This document shows, one piece after another, positions 16,906 through 25,251 of a stretch of 64,000 nt of DNA. A program made the translations under genes and the position numbers. Under the pieces are notes generated by a model, which made no database searches, had not been told where the DNA came from, and saw only the letters and a program-made list of their open reading frames with translations. Source of the DNA: Geminicoccus roseus DSM 18922 (lineage in GTDB: Bacteria > Pseudomonadota > Alphaproteobacteria > Geminicoccales > Geminicoccaceae); assembly GCF_000427665.1 (NCBI RefSeq), contig NZ_KE386572.1, positions 4,216,373-4,280,372 on the forward strand, written 5' to 3'. Numbering within the stretch: the first letter of the stretch is position 1; each line of letters starts with the position of its first letter.

Positions 16906-17841
16906 TCAGCCGCGGCGGGAGTTCATCTGTTCCTTGCGGACGGCGATCACGCCTTCGTAGAAGGTCTGGTCGATCTCCTCGAACCCGTCGAAGTCGCCGC
17001 CCTGGGTCTTGTAGAAGCAGTCCGGGTCGGTCTCGGGCAGGGCGCGCAGGAACTCCTTGTACTCGGCCTTCAGTTCCTCGGGCAGCGCCTGGCGGACGAC
17101 CTCGGGACCGTTCGGGATCAGGTTGGACTGCCACAGGATCCGGATGTCGCTCATCTTCAGCGCACCCTTGTCGACCATCTTGCGCAGGTTGCCGGAGGTG
17201 TAGCCCTCGGAGATCTCGCCCACGCCCGAGGTCCAGGTCACGCCGGCATCGTACTGGCCGTCCAGCACCGCGATGACGCCCTGCTCATGGCCGCCGGCAA
17301 AGCCGGTGGAGCCGAAATAGCTGGCGGGGTCGTAGCCCTGGAGCTTCAGCTCGACCGAGGGATAGAGATAGCCGGAGGTCGAGTTCGGGTCGGCGAAGGC
17401 CAGGGTCTTGCCCTCGAGGTCTTCCAGCTTCTGGTAGGGGCTGTCGGAGCGCACGTAGAGCACCGAGTAGTAGCCGGTGGAGCCGTCGACCTGCTTCTGG
17501 GTGAACAGCGGCTCGACCGCGTTCGGGTCCTCCAGGTAGATGCCGGCATAGCCGGAGGCGCCGAGCAGGCCAGCCTCCAGCGTGCCGGCGATCAGGCCCT
17601 GCATCACGCCGGCATAGTCGGAGGCCGGGTAGAGCTCGACCGGGATGCCGAGCTTGGCCGAAAGCTGCTCCTGGAAGCAGGCATAGTTGGTCAGGCGGTC
17701 GGCCTCGTTCTCGCCGCCGATGATGCCGTAGCGGAACACCGGCACCTCGTCCTTCCAGCTCTGGGCCTGGACGGGAGCGGAATGCAGGGCCACGGCCAGC
17801 GTGCTGGCGCCGAGCAGGGACAAGGCGAAACGTCGGAGCAT
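16906..17841 (-). CDS. phnD: Phosphonate ABC transporter substrate-binding protein
   Basis: A 311-residue periplasmic protein with a Sec signal peptide (MLRRFALSLLGASTLAVALHSAPVQAQ). Mature segments VFRYGIIGGENEADRL, YPASDYAGVMQGLIAGTLEAGLLGASGYAGI, KTLAFADPNSTSGYLYPS and DAGVTWTSG are the standard PhnD ligand-pocket elements (the S-T-S-G phosphonate clamp is in DPNSTSGYLYP). The family binds alkylphosphonates or phosphite. It lies between phnC and the two phnE genes. Confidence 0.93.
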   Translation of the reverse strand: MLRRFALSLLGASTLAVALHSAPVQAQSWKDEVPVFRYGIIGGENEADRLTNYACFQEQLSAKLGIPVELYPASDYAGVMQGLIAGTLEAGLLGASGYAGIYLEDPNAVEPLFTQKQVDGSTGYYSVLYVRSDSPYQKLEDLEGKTLAFADPNSTSGYLYPSVELKLQGYDPASYFGSTGFAGGHEQGVIAVLDGQYDAGVTWTSGVGEISEGYTSGNLRKMVDKGALKMSDIRILWQSNLIPNGPEVVRQALPEELKAEYKEFLRALPETDPDCFYKTQGGDFDGFEEIDQTFYEGVIAVRKEQMNSRRG

Positions 17842-17906
17842 GGATGCTCTCCAGGAGGTTTGTTCGAGGGCGGACGGACAGGCGGAGGCGACGCGGACTG
17901 CTCGGG

Positions 17907-18719
17907 TCAGGCGACCGCCTGGGGGGAGGCGGGCTCCCGGTTCAGCGTGGTGGAGGTGACGGTCTCGGCGAGCGACTCCTCGAGGCCGTCGCTGCCGTAG
18001 AGTTCGCGGGCGACGTCGATGGTGAGGTCGGCCGGAAGGCCGTCGAACACGACCTTGCCGCGGGTCATACCGACGATCCGGTCGCAATAGGTCCGGGCAG
18101 TGTCCAGCGTGTGCAGGTTGGCGAGCACGGTGATGCCGTCCTCGCGGTTGATCCGCCGGAGCGCTTCCATGACCAGCTGGGCATTGCGCGGGTCGAGCGA
18201 GGCGATCGGCTCGTCGGCGAGCAGCAGGTCGGGCTTCTGCATCAGCGCCCGGGCGATCGCGACCCGCTGCTGCTGGCCGCCGGACAGGGTGTCGGCGCGC
18301 TGCAGGGCGGTGTGCGCCATGTCGAGGCGCTCCAGCGCCAGGATCGCGTCGGCGCGCTCGCGGGCGGTGAACCGGGCCAGCATGGAGGACACGAAGCCGG
18401 TCTGGTTGAGCCGGCCGAGCAGGACGTTGGTGATGACGTCCAGGCGTCCCACCAGGTTGAACTGCTGGAAGATCATGGCGCAGCGGCCGCGCCACGCCAT
18501 CAGCTCCCGGCCCTTGAGCCGGGTGATGTCCAGCCCGTCATAGCTGATCGTGCCGGAGCTGGGGTCGCCCAGCCGGTTGATGGTGCGCAGCAGGGTCGAC
18601 TTGCCGGCGCCGGAGCGTCCGATGACGCCCAGCATCCGGCCGCGCGGAACGTTCAGGCTGACGTCGTCCAGGGCCTTCATCGTGCCGAAGACCTTGTCGA
18701 CGTTCTGAACGACCAGCAT
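17907..18719 (-). CDS. phnC: Phosphonate ABC transporter ATP-binding protein
   Basis: A 270-residue ABC ATPase. Walker A is GRSGAGKST (about residues 34-42), the Q-loop is in [21 protein letters not shown], the signature is [15 protein letters not shown], Walker B is [13 protein letters not shown], and the switch His is in [10 protein letters not shown]. The family-specific FNLVGRLDV stretch matches PhnC rather than other importers. It is the first gene of the five-gene phn unit. No C-P lyase genes (phnG-M) are in the window. Confidence 0.93.
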   Translation of the reverse strand: MLVVQNVDKVFGTMKALDDVSLNVPRGRMLGVIGRSGAGKSTLLRTINRLGDPSSGTISYDGLDITRLKGRELMAWRGRCAMIFQQFNLVGRLDVITNVLLGRLNQTGFVSSMLARFTARERADAILALERLDMAHTALQRADTLSGGQQQRVAIARALMQKPDLLLADEPIASLDPRNAQLVMEALRRINREDGITVLANLHTLDTARTYCDRIVGMTRGKVVFDGLPADLTIDVARELYGSDGLEESLAETVTSTTLNREPASPQAVA

Positions 18720-18816
18720 GCAGGCTACCTCGTGCGGATCTCACTCACGCACGGGGTCCTAGTCCAGCTTGATGACCGGCGAGCGATCCGGCCGTGACGA
18801 CCGGATGACGGGCGCC

Positions 18817-19800
18817 TCAGAGTTCGCGCACGAGCACCGGGCGGTCGCTGCGCTTCTCGCCCAGCGGGTTGCGCAGCGGCCGGCCGAACGGCTCGGCGGC
18901 GATCTCGAACACGTCGCCCGGCTGCGGCTTCATCCCGTCGGCGAAGCTGAGCGTGGCGGTGCCGAAGTAGTGGACATGCACGTCGCCCGGGCGGCGGAAC
19001 ACGTCGTACTTGAAGTGGTGGTGCTCGAGGTTGGCGAGGGTGTGCGACATGGCGCTCTCGCCGGACACGAACGGCTTGCTCCAGATCACCTGACCGTCAC
19101 GCAGGATCGAGGAGGTGCCCTCGACCCGCTCGGGCAGCCCGCCGATCCGCAGTTCCGGCCCGAAGCTCGAGCTGCGCAGCTTGGAATGCGCCAGCCACAG
19201 ATAGTTGACCCGCTCGGTCACGTGGTCGGAATACTCGTTGCCGAGCGCGAAGCCCAGGCGCCAGGGGGTTCCGTCCGGCCCGATCAGGTACAGCCCGCAG
19301 ATCTCCGGCTCCTCGCCGCCATCCTCGGCAAAGCCCGGATACTCCATCGGCGCTTCGGGAGGCACGATCGAGCCGCCATCGCCCTTGTAGAACCATTCCG
19401 GCTGCGCGCCGATGGTGTCCGGCGCCGGCTTGCCGCCCTCGATGCCCATCTTGAACATCTTCATGCTGTCGGTGAGCTTTTCCGGCTCGGTGACATGCAT
19501 CGCGTCGCGCGTGGCAGCGCTGCCCAGATGGGTCAGGCCGGTGCCAGTCACCAGCAGATGCGCCGGGTCGGGATGGTCCAGCGGGGTCAGCAGGCGCTTT
19601 TCCGCGATGACCGCCTCATAGTCCTCGACCTGGTCGCCCAGCCGCTCCGTCACGACCTTTTCCAGGCTTTCGCCAGCGGCCACCGCGGCCAGCGCCAGCC
19701 CGTAGACGGTTGTGGCCCGATCGACCACGCGCAGACTGTTGCCTTCGACCACAGCGACGGCACGCCCACCATGCGCCGTGCTGAATTGAACCAGGTTCAT
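18817..19800 (-). CDS. AraD1/GguC-family protein, FAH superfamily
   Basis: A 327-residue protein of the GguC/AraD1 group in the fumarylacetoacetase superfamily; members include 2-keto-3-deoxy-L-arabinonate dehydratase-like enzymes of pentose catabolism. Recognisable segments are MNLVQFSTAHGGRAVAVVEG, LLVTGTGLTHLGSAATRDAMH, QPEWFYKGDGG, EPEICGLYLIGPDGTPWRLGFALGNEYSDH and FHYFGTATLSFADG-like. The start at 19800 gives the family N-terminus. It is transcribed away from the acyl-CoA synthetase operon; a common pathway is possible but not shown. Confidence 0.82.
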   Translation of the reverse strand: MNLVQFSTAHGGRAVAVVEGNSLRVVDRATTVYGLALAAVAAGESLEKVVTERLGDQVEDYEAVIAEKRLLTPLDHPDPAHLLVTGTGLTHLGSAATRDAMHVTEPEKLTDSMKMFKMGIEGGKPAPDTIGAQPEWFYKGDGGSIVPPEAPMEYPGFAEDGGEEPEICGLYLIGPDGTPWRLGFALGNEYSDHVTERVNYLWLAHSKLRSSSFGPELRIGGLPERVEGTSSILRDGQVIWSKPFVSGESAMSHTLANLEHHHFKYDVFRRPGDVHVHYFGTATLSFADGMKPQPGDVFEIAAEPFGRPLRNPLGEKRSDRPVLVREL

Positions 19801-20026
19801 TGCGACCCCCGTTGGCGCCAAACGTACAGAAACTAGCGACCGGAGGTTGCGACGTCACTAGCTCTCCACCTCGAGGAGAACCGGTCACGCGGCAGTGATC
19901 CGGGCAGGGAACACTCGCGCCGCACCGGATGGCGTCCGGATCGTCGCCGGTCGCCTCCCGCCGGCCGAGCTTGCGAGCGGCCATGGCACGTGCGACCACC
20001 AAGCGCAACGGCCTGGGGAGGCGGGG

Positions 20027-21559
20027 ATGACGGTTACCATCGAGGCTCTGCTGACGCAGGCGGAGCCGGCAGCACCTGCGATCGCCGGCTTTGGCCGGAC
20101 GACGATGAGCCATGCAGGGCTGGCGGCGCTGACGGAGCGTACCCGCGCGGCGCTGGCGGCCGCCGGGATCGGCGGCGGCGCCCGGGTGGCGACGGTGCTG
20201 CCGAACGGGCCGGCCGCGGCCAGCGCGTTCGTCGCGATCGCGCAATGCGCCACGGTAGCCCCGCTCAACCAGGCCTATCGCGCCGATGAATTCGACTTCT
20301 ACCTGTCGGACCTGGGCGCCAAGGCGGTGGTGGTGCCCGACGGCCTGGACGGGCCGGCGGTCGAGGTGGCGCGTCGCAAGGGCTGCGTGGTGCTGCGCCT
20401 GGCCGAGGACCCGGCCGGTCCGGCCGGCGACTTCACGCTGCGGGTGGACGGCCGGGCAGGGCAGCCGGTCGAGCCGCACCGCCCCGGGGCCGGCGACGTG
20501 GCGCTGATCCTTCACACGTCAGGCACCACGTCCCGGCCGAAGATCGTGCCGCTCACCCAGGCGAACCTCGCCGCCTCGGCCGGCCACATCGTGCAGACCC
20601 TGGCCCTGACCAGGGCCGACCGCTGCCTGGTGGTGATGCCGCTCTTCCATATCCATGGCCTGATCGCGGCGACCCTGTCCTCGCTTTCGGCCGGCGGCTC
20701 GCTGATCGTCCCCGACGGCGGGTTCGACGGGCTGAAATTCTTCCGGCAGCTCGAGGAGAGCGAGGCCAGCTGGATGACGGCGGTGCCCACCATGTACCAG
20801 GCGATCCTGGCCCGGTCGGAGCGCAACCGGGAGGTGATCGCGCGGGCAGGGCTCCGGCTGCTGCGCTCGTCCTCCGCCTCGCTGCCGCCCCAGGTGATGC
20901 TGGAACTGGAGGCCGCGTTCGGCTGCCCGGTGATCGAGAGCTACGGCATGACCGAGGCCGCCCACCAGATGACCAGCAACCCGCTGCCGCCGGCGGAGCG
21001 CAGGCCCGGCTCGGTGGGGATCGCGGCCGGGCCGCAGGTGCGGGTCTGCGCCCCCGACGGCACCATGCTGGCGCCGGGCGAGGAGGGCGAGGTGGTGATC
21101 AGCGGGCCGAACGTGACGCCCGGCTACGAGGCCAACCCCGGCGCCAATGCCGACGCCTTCTTCGAGGCCGTCGGCCGGCGCTGGTTCCGCACCGGCGACC
21201 AGGGCCGGATGGACGCCGAAGGCTATCTGCGCATCACCGGGCGCCTGAAGGAGATCATCAATCGTGGCGGCGAGAAGGTCAGCCCCCTGGAGGTCGACGA
21301 GGTGGTGATGGATCATCCGGCGGTGCGCCAGTGCGTCACCTTCGCGATCCCGCATCCGAAGCTGGGGGAGGAGGTCGCCGTCGCCGTGGTGCTGCGCGAG
21401 GGGCAGGAAGCCGGCGAGCAGCAGATCCGCGACTTCGCGGCGCAGCGCCTGGCGCCGTTCAAGGTGCCGCGCCGGGTGGTGATCCTGGCCGAGATCCCCA
21501 AGGGGGCGACCGGCAAGCTGCAACGGATCGGGCTCGCCGCGAAACTGGGGCTTGGGTGA
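20027..21559 (+). CDS. AMP-forming acyl-CoA synthetase (oxalyl-CoA synthetase-like)
   Basis: A 510-residue ANL-superfamily enzyme. The AMP motif is ILHTSGTTSRPKIVPLT (about residues 165-181). Further family segments are VMPLFHIHGLIAATLS, ESYGMTEAAHQMTSNPLPP, WFRTGDQGRMDAEGYLRITGRLKEIINRGGEKVSPLEVDE and the C-terminal catalytic Lys in IPKGATGKLQRIGLA. The pattern is close to AAE3-type oxalyl-CoA synthetases. The ATG at 20027 follows a GGGGAGG ribosome site, so the longer in-frame extension is not used. It leads a tight four-gene operon with one- and four-base overlaps. Confidence 0.88.
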   Translation: MTVTIEALLTQAEPAAPAIAGFGRTTMSHAGLAALTERTRAALAAAGIGGGARVATVLPNGPAAASAFVAIAQCATVAPLNQAYRADEFDFYLSDLGAKAVVVPDGLDGPAVEVARRKGCVVLRLAEDPAGPAGDFTLRVDGRAGQPVEPHRPGAGDVALILHTSGTTSRPKIVPLTQANLAASAGHIVQTLALTRADRCLVVMPLFHIHGLIAATLSSLSAGGSLIVPDGGFDGLKFFRQLEESEASWMTAVPTMYQAILARSERNREVIARAGLRLLRSSSASLPPQVMLELEAAFGCPVIESYGMTEAAHQMTSNPLPPAERRPGSVGIAAGPQVRVCAPDGTMLAPGEEGEVVISGPNVTPGYEANPGANADAFFEAVGRRWFRTGDQGRMDAEGYLRITGRLKEIINRGGEKVSPLEVDEVVMDHPAVRQCVTFAIPHPKLGEEVAVAVVLREGQEAGEQQIRDFAAQRLAPFKVPRRVVILAEIPKGATGKLQRIGLAAKLGLG

Positions 21560-22536
21560 TGCGGATCTGCGTGTACGGCGCCGGAGCGATCGGAGGCTAC
21601 CTGGCCGCCAAGCTGGCGCGCTCTGGACAGGACGTGTCGGTGGTCGCCCGCGGCGCCCACCTGGAGGCGATCCGCAAGGACGGGCTGGTCCTCCGTGAGA
21701 AGGACGGCGAGGTCCGGGTGCGGCTGGAGGCCTCGGACGACCCGCTGGCGCTGCAGCCGGCGGACTATGTCATCGTGGCCCTGAAGGCCCATCAGGTGAC
21801 CGCCGCCGTGCCGGGCATCCGCCACCTGTGCGGGGCCGAAGGGGCCGTGGTGACCGCCGCCAACGGGGTGCCCTGGTGGTACACCTATGCCCTGGGCGGC
21901 CCGTTCGAGAGCCTGCGGATCGAGGCGGTCGACCCCGGCGGAGCGATCTGGGACGGGATCGGCCCGGACCGGGCGATCGGCTGCGTGGTCTGGCCGGCGG
22001 CGGAGATCGCGGCGCCCGGGATCATCCAGCACATCGCCTCGGAGCGCTTCGATCTTGGCGAGCCGCAGGGCGATCGCAGCGAGCGGGTGGTGCGCCTGTC
22101 CAAGGCGATGATCGCGGCCGGCCTGAAGGCACCGGTCCGGCCGCGCCTGCGCGACGACATCTGGACCAAGCTCTGGGGCAATTGCTGCTTCAACCCGGTC
22201 AGCGCCCTGACCGGCGCCACCCTGGAGCAGATCGCGACCGATCCCGGCCTGCGCGCGCTCTGCCGGCGGATGATGAGCGAGGCCGAGATGGTCGGCGAGG
22301 CGATGGGCGCCCGCTTCCTGCTCGACATCGACAAGCGGATCGACGCGGCCGGCGCTACCGGCGCGCACAAGACCTCGATGCTGCAGGACCTGGAGCGCGG
22401 CCGCCCGCTGGAGATCGACGCCCTGGTCACCGCCGTGATCGAGATGGCCGACATGGCGGAGATCCCGTGCCCGAACCTCCGCTCGGTCCATGCGTTGATT
22501 GCTTCGAAGGCGCGCCTCCTGGGACTTCATCCATGA
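21559..22536 (+). CDS. Ketopantoate reductase-like NADP oxidoreductase (PanE/ApbA family)
   Basis: A 325-residue protein. The N-terminal Rossmann motif is MRICVYGAGAIGGYLAAKLA, followed by the ADYVIVALKAHQ and VVTAANGVPWW segments. The C-terminal helical domain has the catalytic Lys in DDIWTKLWGNCCFNPVSALTGAT and the HKTSMLQDLERGRPLEIDALV substrate segment. The family contains 2-dehydropantoate reductases and other 2-keto acid reductases. Its place in a catabolic operon beside an SDR and acyl-CoA synthetase makes a non-pantothenate substrate more likely. The ATG shares one base with the preceding stop. Confidence 0.85.
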   Translation: MRICVYGAGAIGGYLAAKLARSGQDVSVVARGAHLEAIRKDGLVLREKDGEVRVRLEASDDPLALQPADYVIVALKAHQVTAAVPGIRHLCGAEGAVVTAANGVPWWYTYALGGPFESLRIEAVDPGGAIWDGIGPDRAIGCVVWPAAEIAAPGIIQHIASERFDLGEPQGDRSERVVRLSKAMIAAGLKAPVRPRLRDDIWTKLWGNCCFNPVSALTGATLEQIATDPGLRALCRRMMSEAEMVGEAMGARFLLDIDKRIDAAGATGAHKTSMLQDLERGRPLEIDALVTAVIEMADMAEIPCPNLRSVHALIASKARLLGLHP

Positions 22537-23285
22537 GCTTCTCCGCAGACCTGTCCGGCCGCACCGTCCTGGTGACCGGCGCCTCCGGCGCCATCGGACG
22601 GCATGCCGCCGCCCTGTTCCGCCGCAGCGGCGCCCGCGTGGTCGCCACCGCGCGCGATCCCGGCCGGATCCGCCTGGAGGAGGAGGAGGACGGGCTGCTG
22701 CGCGCAGCGCTGGACGTGACCCGCCCGGAAACCGTCGAGGCCGCGCTCGACCAGGCCGAGCAGCGCTTTGGCACCGTCGACCTGGTCCTGAACAATGCCG
22801 GAATCGCGGAGGGCCAGCTGGCGCTGGAGATGGAGCCCTCGCGCTTCGCCGAGGTCGTGGCGGTGGACCTGACCGGCGCCTTCACCGTGGCCCGCGCCGC
22901 CGCACGGCGCATGGTCGCGGCGAAGACCGGCGGTGCCATCGTCAACGTCGCCTCGATCCTGGGTCTGCGGGTGGCGCAGGGCGTCGCCGCCTATGCCGCC
23001 GCCAAGGCCGGGCTCGTGCAGCTCAACGCCGCGCTGGCCCTGGAATGGGCGCGCCACGGCATCCGCGTGAACGCGCTGGCGCCGGGCTACCTCCTGACCG
23101 ACATCAACCGCGCCTTCTTCGAGAGCCCGGCCGGCGAGCGGATGATCAAGCGGATCCCGCAGCGGCGCTTAGGGGAGCTCGCCGATCTGGACGGCCCGCT
23201 CCTCCTCCTGGCCTCGGAAGCCTCGGCCTACATGACCGGCTCGGTCCTGGTCGTGGATGGCGGCCACACCGCGACGACGCTGTGA
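22533..23285 (+). CDS. Short-chain dehydrogenase/reductase
   Basis: A 250-residue classical SDR. The cofactor motif is TGASGAIG (about residues 15-22), the NAG motif LNNAGIAEG follows, the catalytic Ser-Tyr-Lys are in NVASILGL and AYAAAKAGL, and the C-terminus ends with the usual MTGSVLVVDGGH. ATGA overlap links it to the PanE-like gene. Note that the catalytic block reads VAAYAAAKAG, normal for the family. The substrate is unknown. Confidence 0.92.
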   Translation: MSFSADLSGRTVLVTGASGAIGRHAAALFRRSGARVVATARDPGRIRLEEEEDGLLRAALDVTRPETVEAALDQAEQRFGTVDLVLNNAGIAEGQLALEMEPSRFAEVVAVDLTGAFTVARAAARRMVAAKTGGAIVNVASILGLRVAQGVAAYAAAKAGLVQLNAALALEWARHGIRVNALAPGYLLTDINRAFFESPAGERMIKRIPQRRLGELADLDGPLLLLASEASAYMTGSVLVVDGGHTATTL

Positions 23286-24292
23286 TGCTGGACCAGCCGG
23301 CACTCGAACGCCTGGTCGCCGACCAGACCGGCGCCTCCGCCTGCCGGATCGAGCGCCTGGCGCTGCTGGGCGGCGGCGCCATCCAGGAGAACTGGGCGGT
23401 CGACCTGCTGCTCGAAGGCGGCAGCCGTCCGGGCCGGCACGCCCTGGTGCTGCGCACCGACGCCGCGTCCAGCCTGGCGGTGAGCCACGGAAGGATGGAA
23501 GAGTTTGCCCTTGTGCAGGTGGCGCACCGGGCGGGGGTGACGGTCCCGGAGCCCTGGTTCGCCTGCGCCGACCCGGCGGTGATCGGCAAGCGCTTCTACC
23601 TGATGGCGCGGGTCGCCGGCGAGGCCAGGGGACAGCGCCTGACCAAGGACCCTGCCTTGCTGGCCGCCGGACCCGCACTGGCGTCCCGGCTGGGACGGGA
23701 GCTGGCGCGGTTGCACCGGGTCCGCCCGCCGGTGGCGGAACTGGGATTCCTGGAGATCCCGGACCAGCCGGTCGCGCTGCTTCGGGTTGCCCAGTACCGG
23801 GCCCATCTGGACGCGCTCGGCCGGGCCGAGCCGGTCCTGGAATGGGCGCTGCGCCGGCTGGAACTGCGGGCGCCGGCCGCGGTCCCGCCAGTGCTCTGCC
23901 ACGGCGACTTCCGCACCGGCAACTACATGGTCCAGGACGGCCAGCTCACCACGATCCTGGATTGGGAGTTCGCCGCCTGGGCCGATCCCATGGAGGATCT
24001 CGGCTGGATGCTGTCCCGGCCGTGGCGCTTCGCCAATCCGCAGCTGGAAGCCGGCGGGATCGCCTCGGCCGAGGATCTCCTGAAAGGCTACGAGGCCGAA
24101 GCCGGAGCGCCGGTCGACCGCGCCCGGATCCGCTACTGGCAGGCGATGGCGGTGGTGCGCTGGGCGGTGGTGGCGCTGCTCCAGGCGGACCGCCATCTCT
24201 CCGGCGCGCAGTCCTCCCTGGAACTGGCGCTCACCGGCCATGTCGTTCCGGAACTGGAGGCCGAGCTGCTGGCGACGGTGCCGGGGATCTGA
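23285..24292 (+). CDS. APH-family phosphotransferase
   Basis: A 335-residue kinase-fold protein of the aminoglycoside phosphotransferase/choline kinase superfamily. It resembles the group found with acyl-CoA metabolism genes. Key segments are LGGGAIQENWAVDL, the Lys/Arg strand HALVLRTDAA, the catalytic loop VLCHGDFRTGNYMVQDG and the metal-binding LDWEFAAWADPMEDLGW. It is the last gene of the four-gene operon; the TGATG junction with the SDR gene is one base. The target of phosphorylation is not deducible. Confidence 0.85.
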   Translation: MLDQPALERLVADQTGASACRIERLALLGGGAIQENWAVDLLLEGGSRPGRHALVLRTDAASSLAVSHGRMEEFALVQVAHRAGVTVPEPWFACADPAVIGKRFYLMARVAGEARGQRLTKDPALLAAGPALASRLGRELARLHRVRPPVAELGFLEIPDQPVALLRVAQYRAHLDALGRAEPVLEWALRRLELRAPAAVPPVLCHGDFRTGNYMVQDGQLTTILDWEFAAWADPMEDLGWMLSRPWRFANPQLEAGGIASAEDLLKGYEAEAGAPVDRARIRYWQAMAVVRWAVVALLQADRHLSGAQSSLELALTGHVVPELEAELLATVPGI

Positions 24293-24314
24293 TGCCGTGA
24301 CAGGGTTGTCAACA

Positions 24315-24342
24315 TTGTCAGCCAGGGCGCCTGCCGCTACAA
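24315..24342 (+). promoter_or_regulatory. Candidate purC promoter
   Basis: TTGTCA (24315-24320) and CTACAA (24337-24342) are separated by 16 bases and lie 80 bases before the purC start. Just upstream is an inverted repeat TGACA/TGTCA (around 24298-24310). The -10 is weak, so this is tentative. Confidence 0.3.
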
Positions 24343-24421
24343 GCGCCCTCGTTCTATGGGGTGCCCGCGGTGCGACGGGGCCGCGCGCGCCCTTGTTTCG
24401 TTCGTCCATCGGAGAGTGCAG

Positions 24422-25186
24422 ATGAGTCGCCGTCGCCAGGTTTACGAAGGCAAGGCGAAGATCCTCTTCGAGGGGCCCGAGCCCGGCACCCTGATCCAGT
24501 ACTTCAAGGACGACGCCACCGCCTTCAACAACCAGAAGAAGGGTGTCATCACCGGCAAGGGCGTGCTGAACAACCGCATCAGCGAATACATCATGCTGCG
24601 GCTGCACGAGATCAACATCCCGACGCATTTCGTGCGCCGCCTGAACATGCGCGAGCAGCTGATCCGCGAGGTCGAGATCATTCCCCTGGAGGTGGTGATC
24701 CGCAACGTGGCGGCCGGCTCGATCGCGACGCGGTTCGGCATCGAGGAGGGCACCCAGCTCACCCGCTCGATCGTCGAGTTCTACTATAAGGACGACAAGC
24801 TGGGCGACCCGCTGGTCACCGAGGAGCACATCACCGCGTTCGGCTGGGCAACCTATCAGGAAATCGACGAGATTTTGAACCTGGCGCTGCGGATCAACGA
24901 CTTCCTGTCCGGCCTCCTGGTCTCGGTCGGCCTGAAGCTGGTCGACTTCAAGCTGGAGTTCGGCCGCCTCTGGGAGGAGGAGGAGTTCCGGATCGTGCTG
25001 GCGGATGAGATCAGCCCCGACAACTGCCGCCTCTGGGACACCAAGACCGGCGAGCGCTACGACAAGGACCGCTTCCGCCGCGACCTGGGCAAGGTCGAGG
25101 AAGGCTATCAGGAAGTCGCGCGTCGTCTGGGCATCCTGCCGGAAGCCGGCCCCCGCGACCTGCGCGGTACTGATACGATCCAGTGA
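24422..25186 (+). CDS. purC: Phosphoribosylaminoimidazole-succinocarboxamide synthase
   Basis: A 254-residue SAICAR synthetase, which couples CAIR with aspartate using ATP in purine synthesis. Family motifs are [11 protein letters not shown] at the N-terminus, [29 protein letters not shown] (signature 1), [10 protein letters not shown] (signature 2) and [15 protein letters not shown]. Length and start ([13 protein letters not shown]) are typical. It is followed by an unrelated RTX gene and then purS, purQ and purL on the same strand. Confidence 0.96.
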   Translation: MSRRRQVYEGKAKILFEGPEPGTLIQYFKDDATAFNNQKKGVITGKGVLNNRISEYIMLRLHEINIPTHFVRRLNMREQLIREVEIIPLEVVIRNVAAGSIATRFGIEEGTQLTRSIVEFYYKDDKLGDPLVTEEHITAFGWATYQEIDEILNLALRINDFLSGLLVSVGLKLVDFKLEFGRLWEEEEFRIVLADEISPDNCRLWDTKTGERYDKDRFRRDLGKVEEGYQEVARRLGILPEAGPRDLRGTDTIQ

Positions 25187-25215
25187 AGACGATCGTGCAC
25201 CGCTGTCGCTGTTGT

Positions 25216-25234
25216 GTCATGAATGTGCCATGAC
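25216..25234 (+). promoter_or_regulatory. Inverted repeat just upstream of the RTX gene
   Basis: GTCATG (25216-25221) and CATGAC (25229-25234) form a perfect 6-bp inverted repeat with a 7-base spacer, ending 17 bases before the RTX start codon. It could be an operator or the remains of an insertion boundary. No terminator is seen after purC. Confidence 0.35.
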
Positions 25235-25251
25235 CAGCGAAAGGGCTGTGC

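Noticed and set aside
24300-24421. Riboswitch-like leader before purC
   Set aside because: I looked for a purine or PRPP/ppGpp-type fold; only a short TGACA/TGTCA inverted repeat is present, and no conserved aptamer core.
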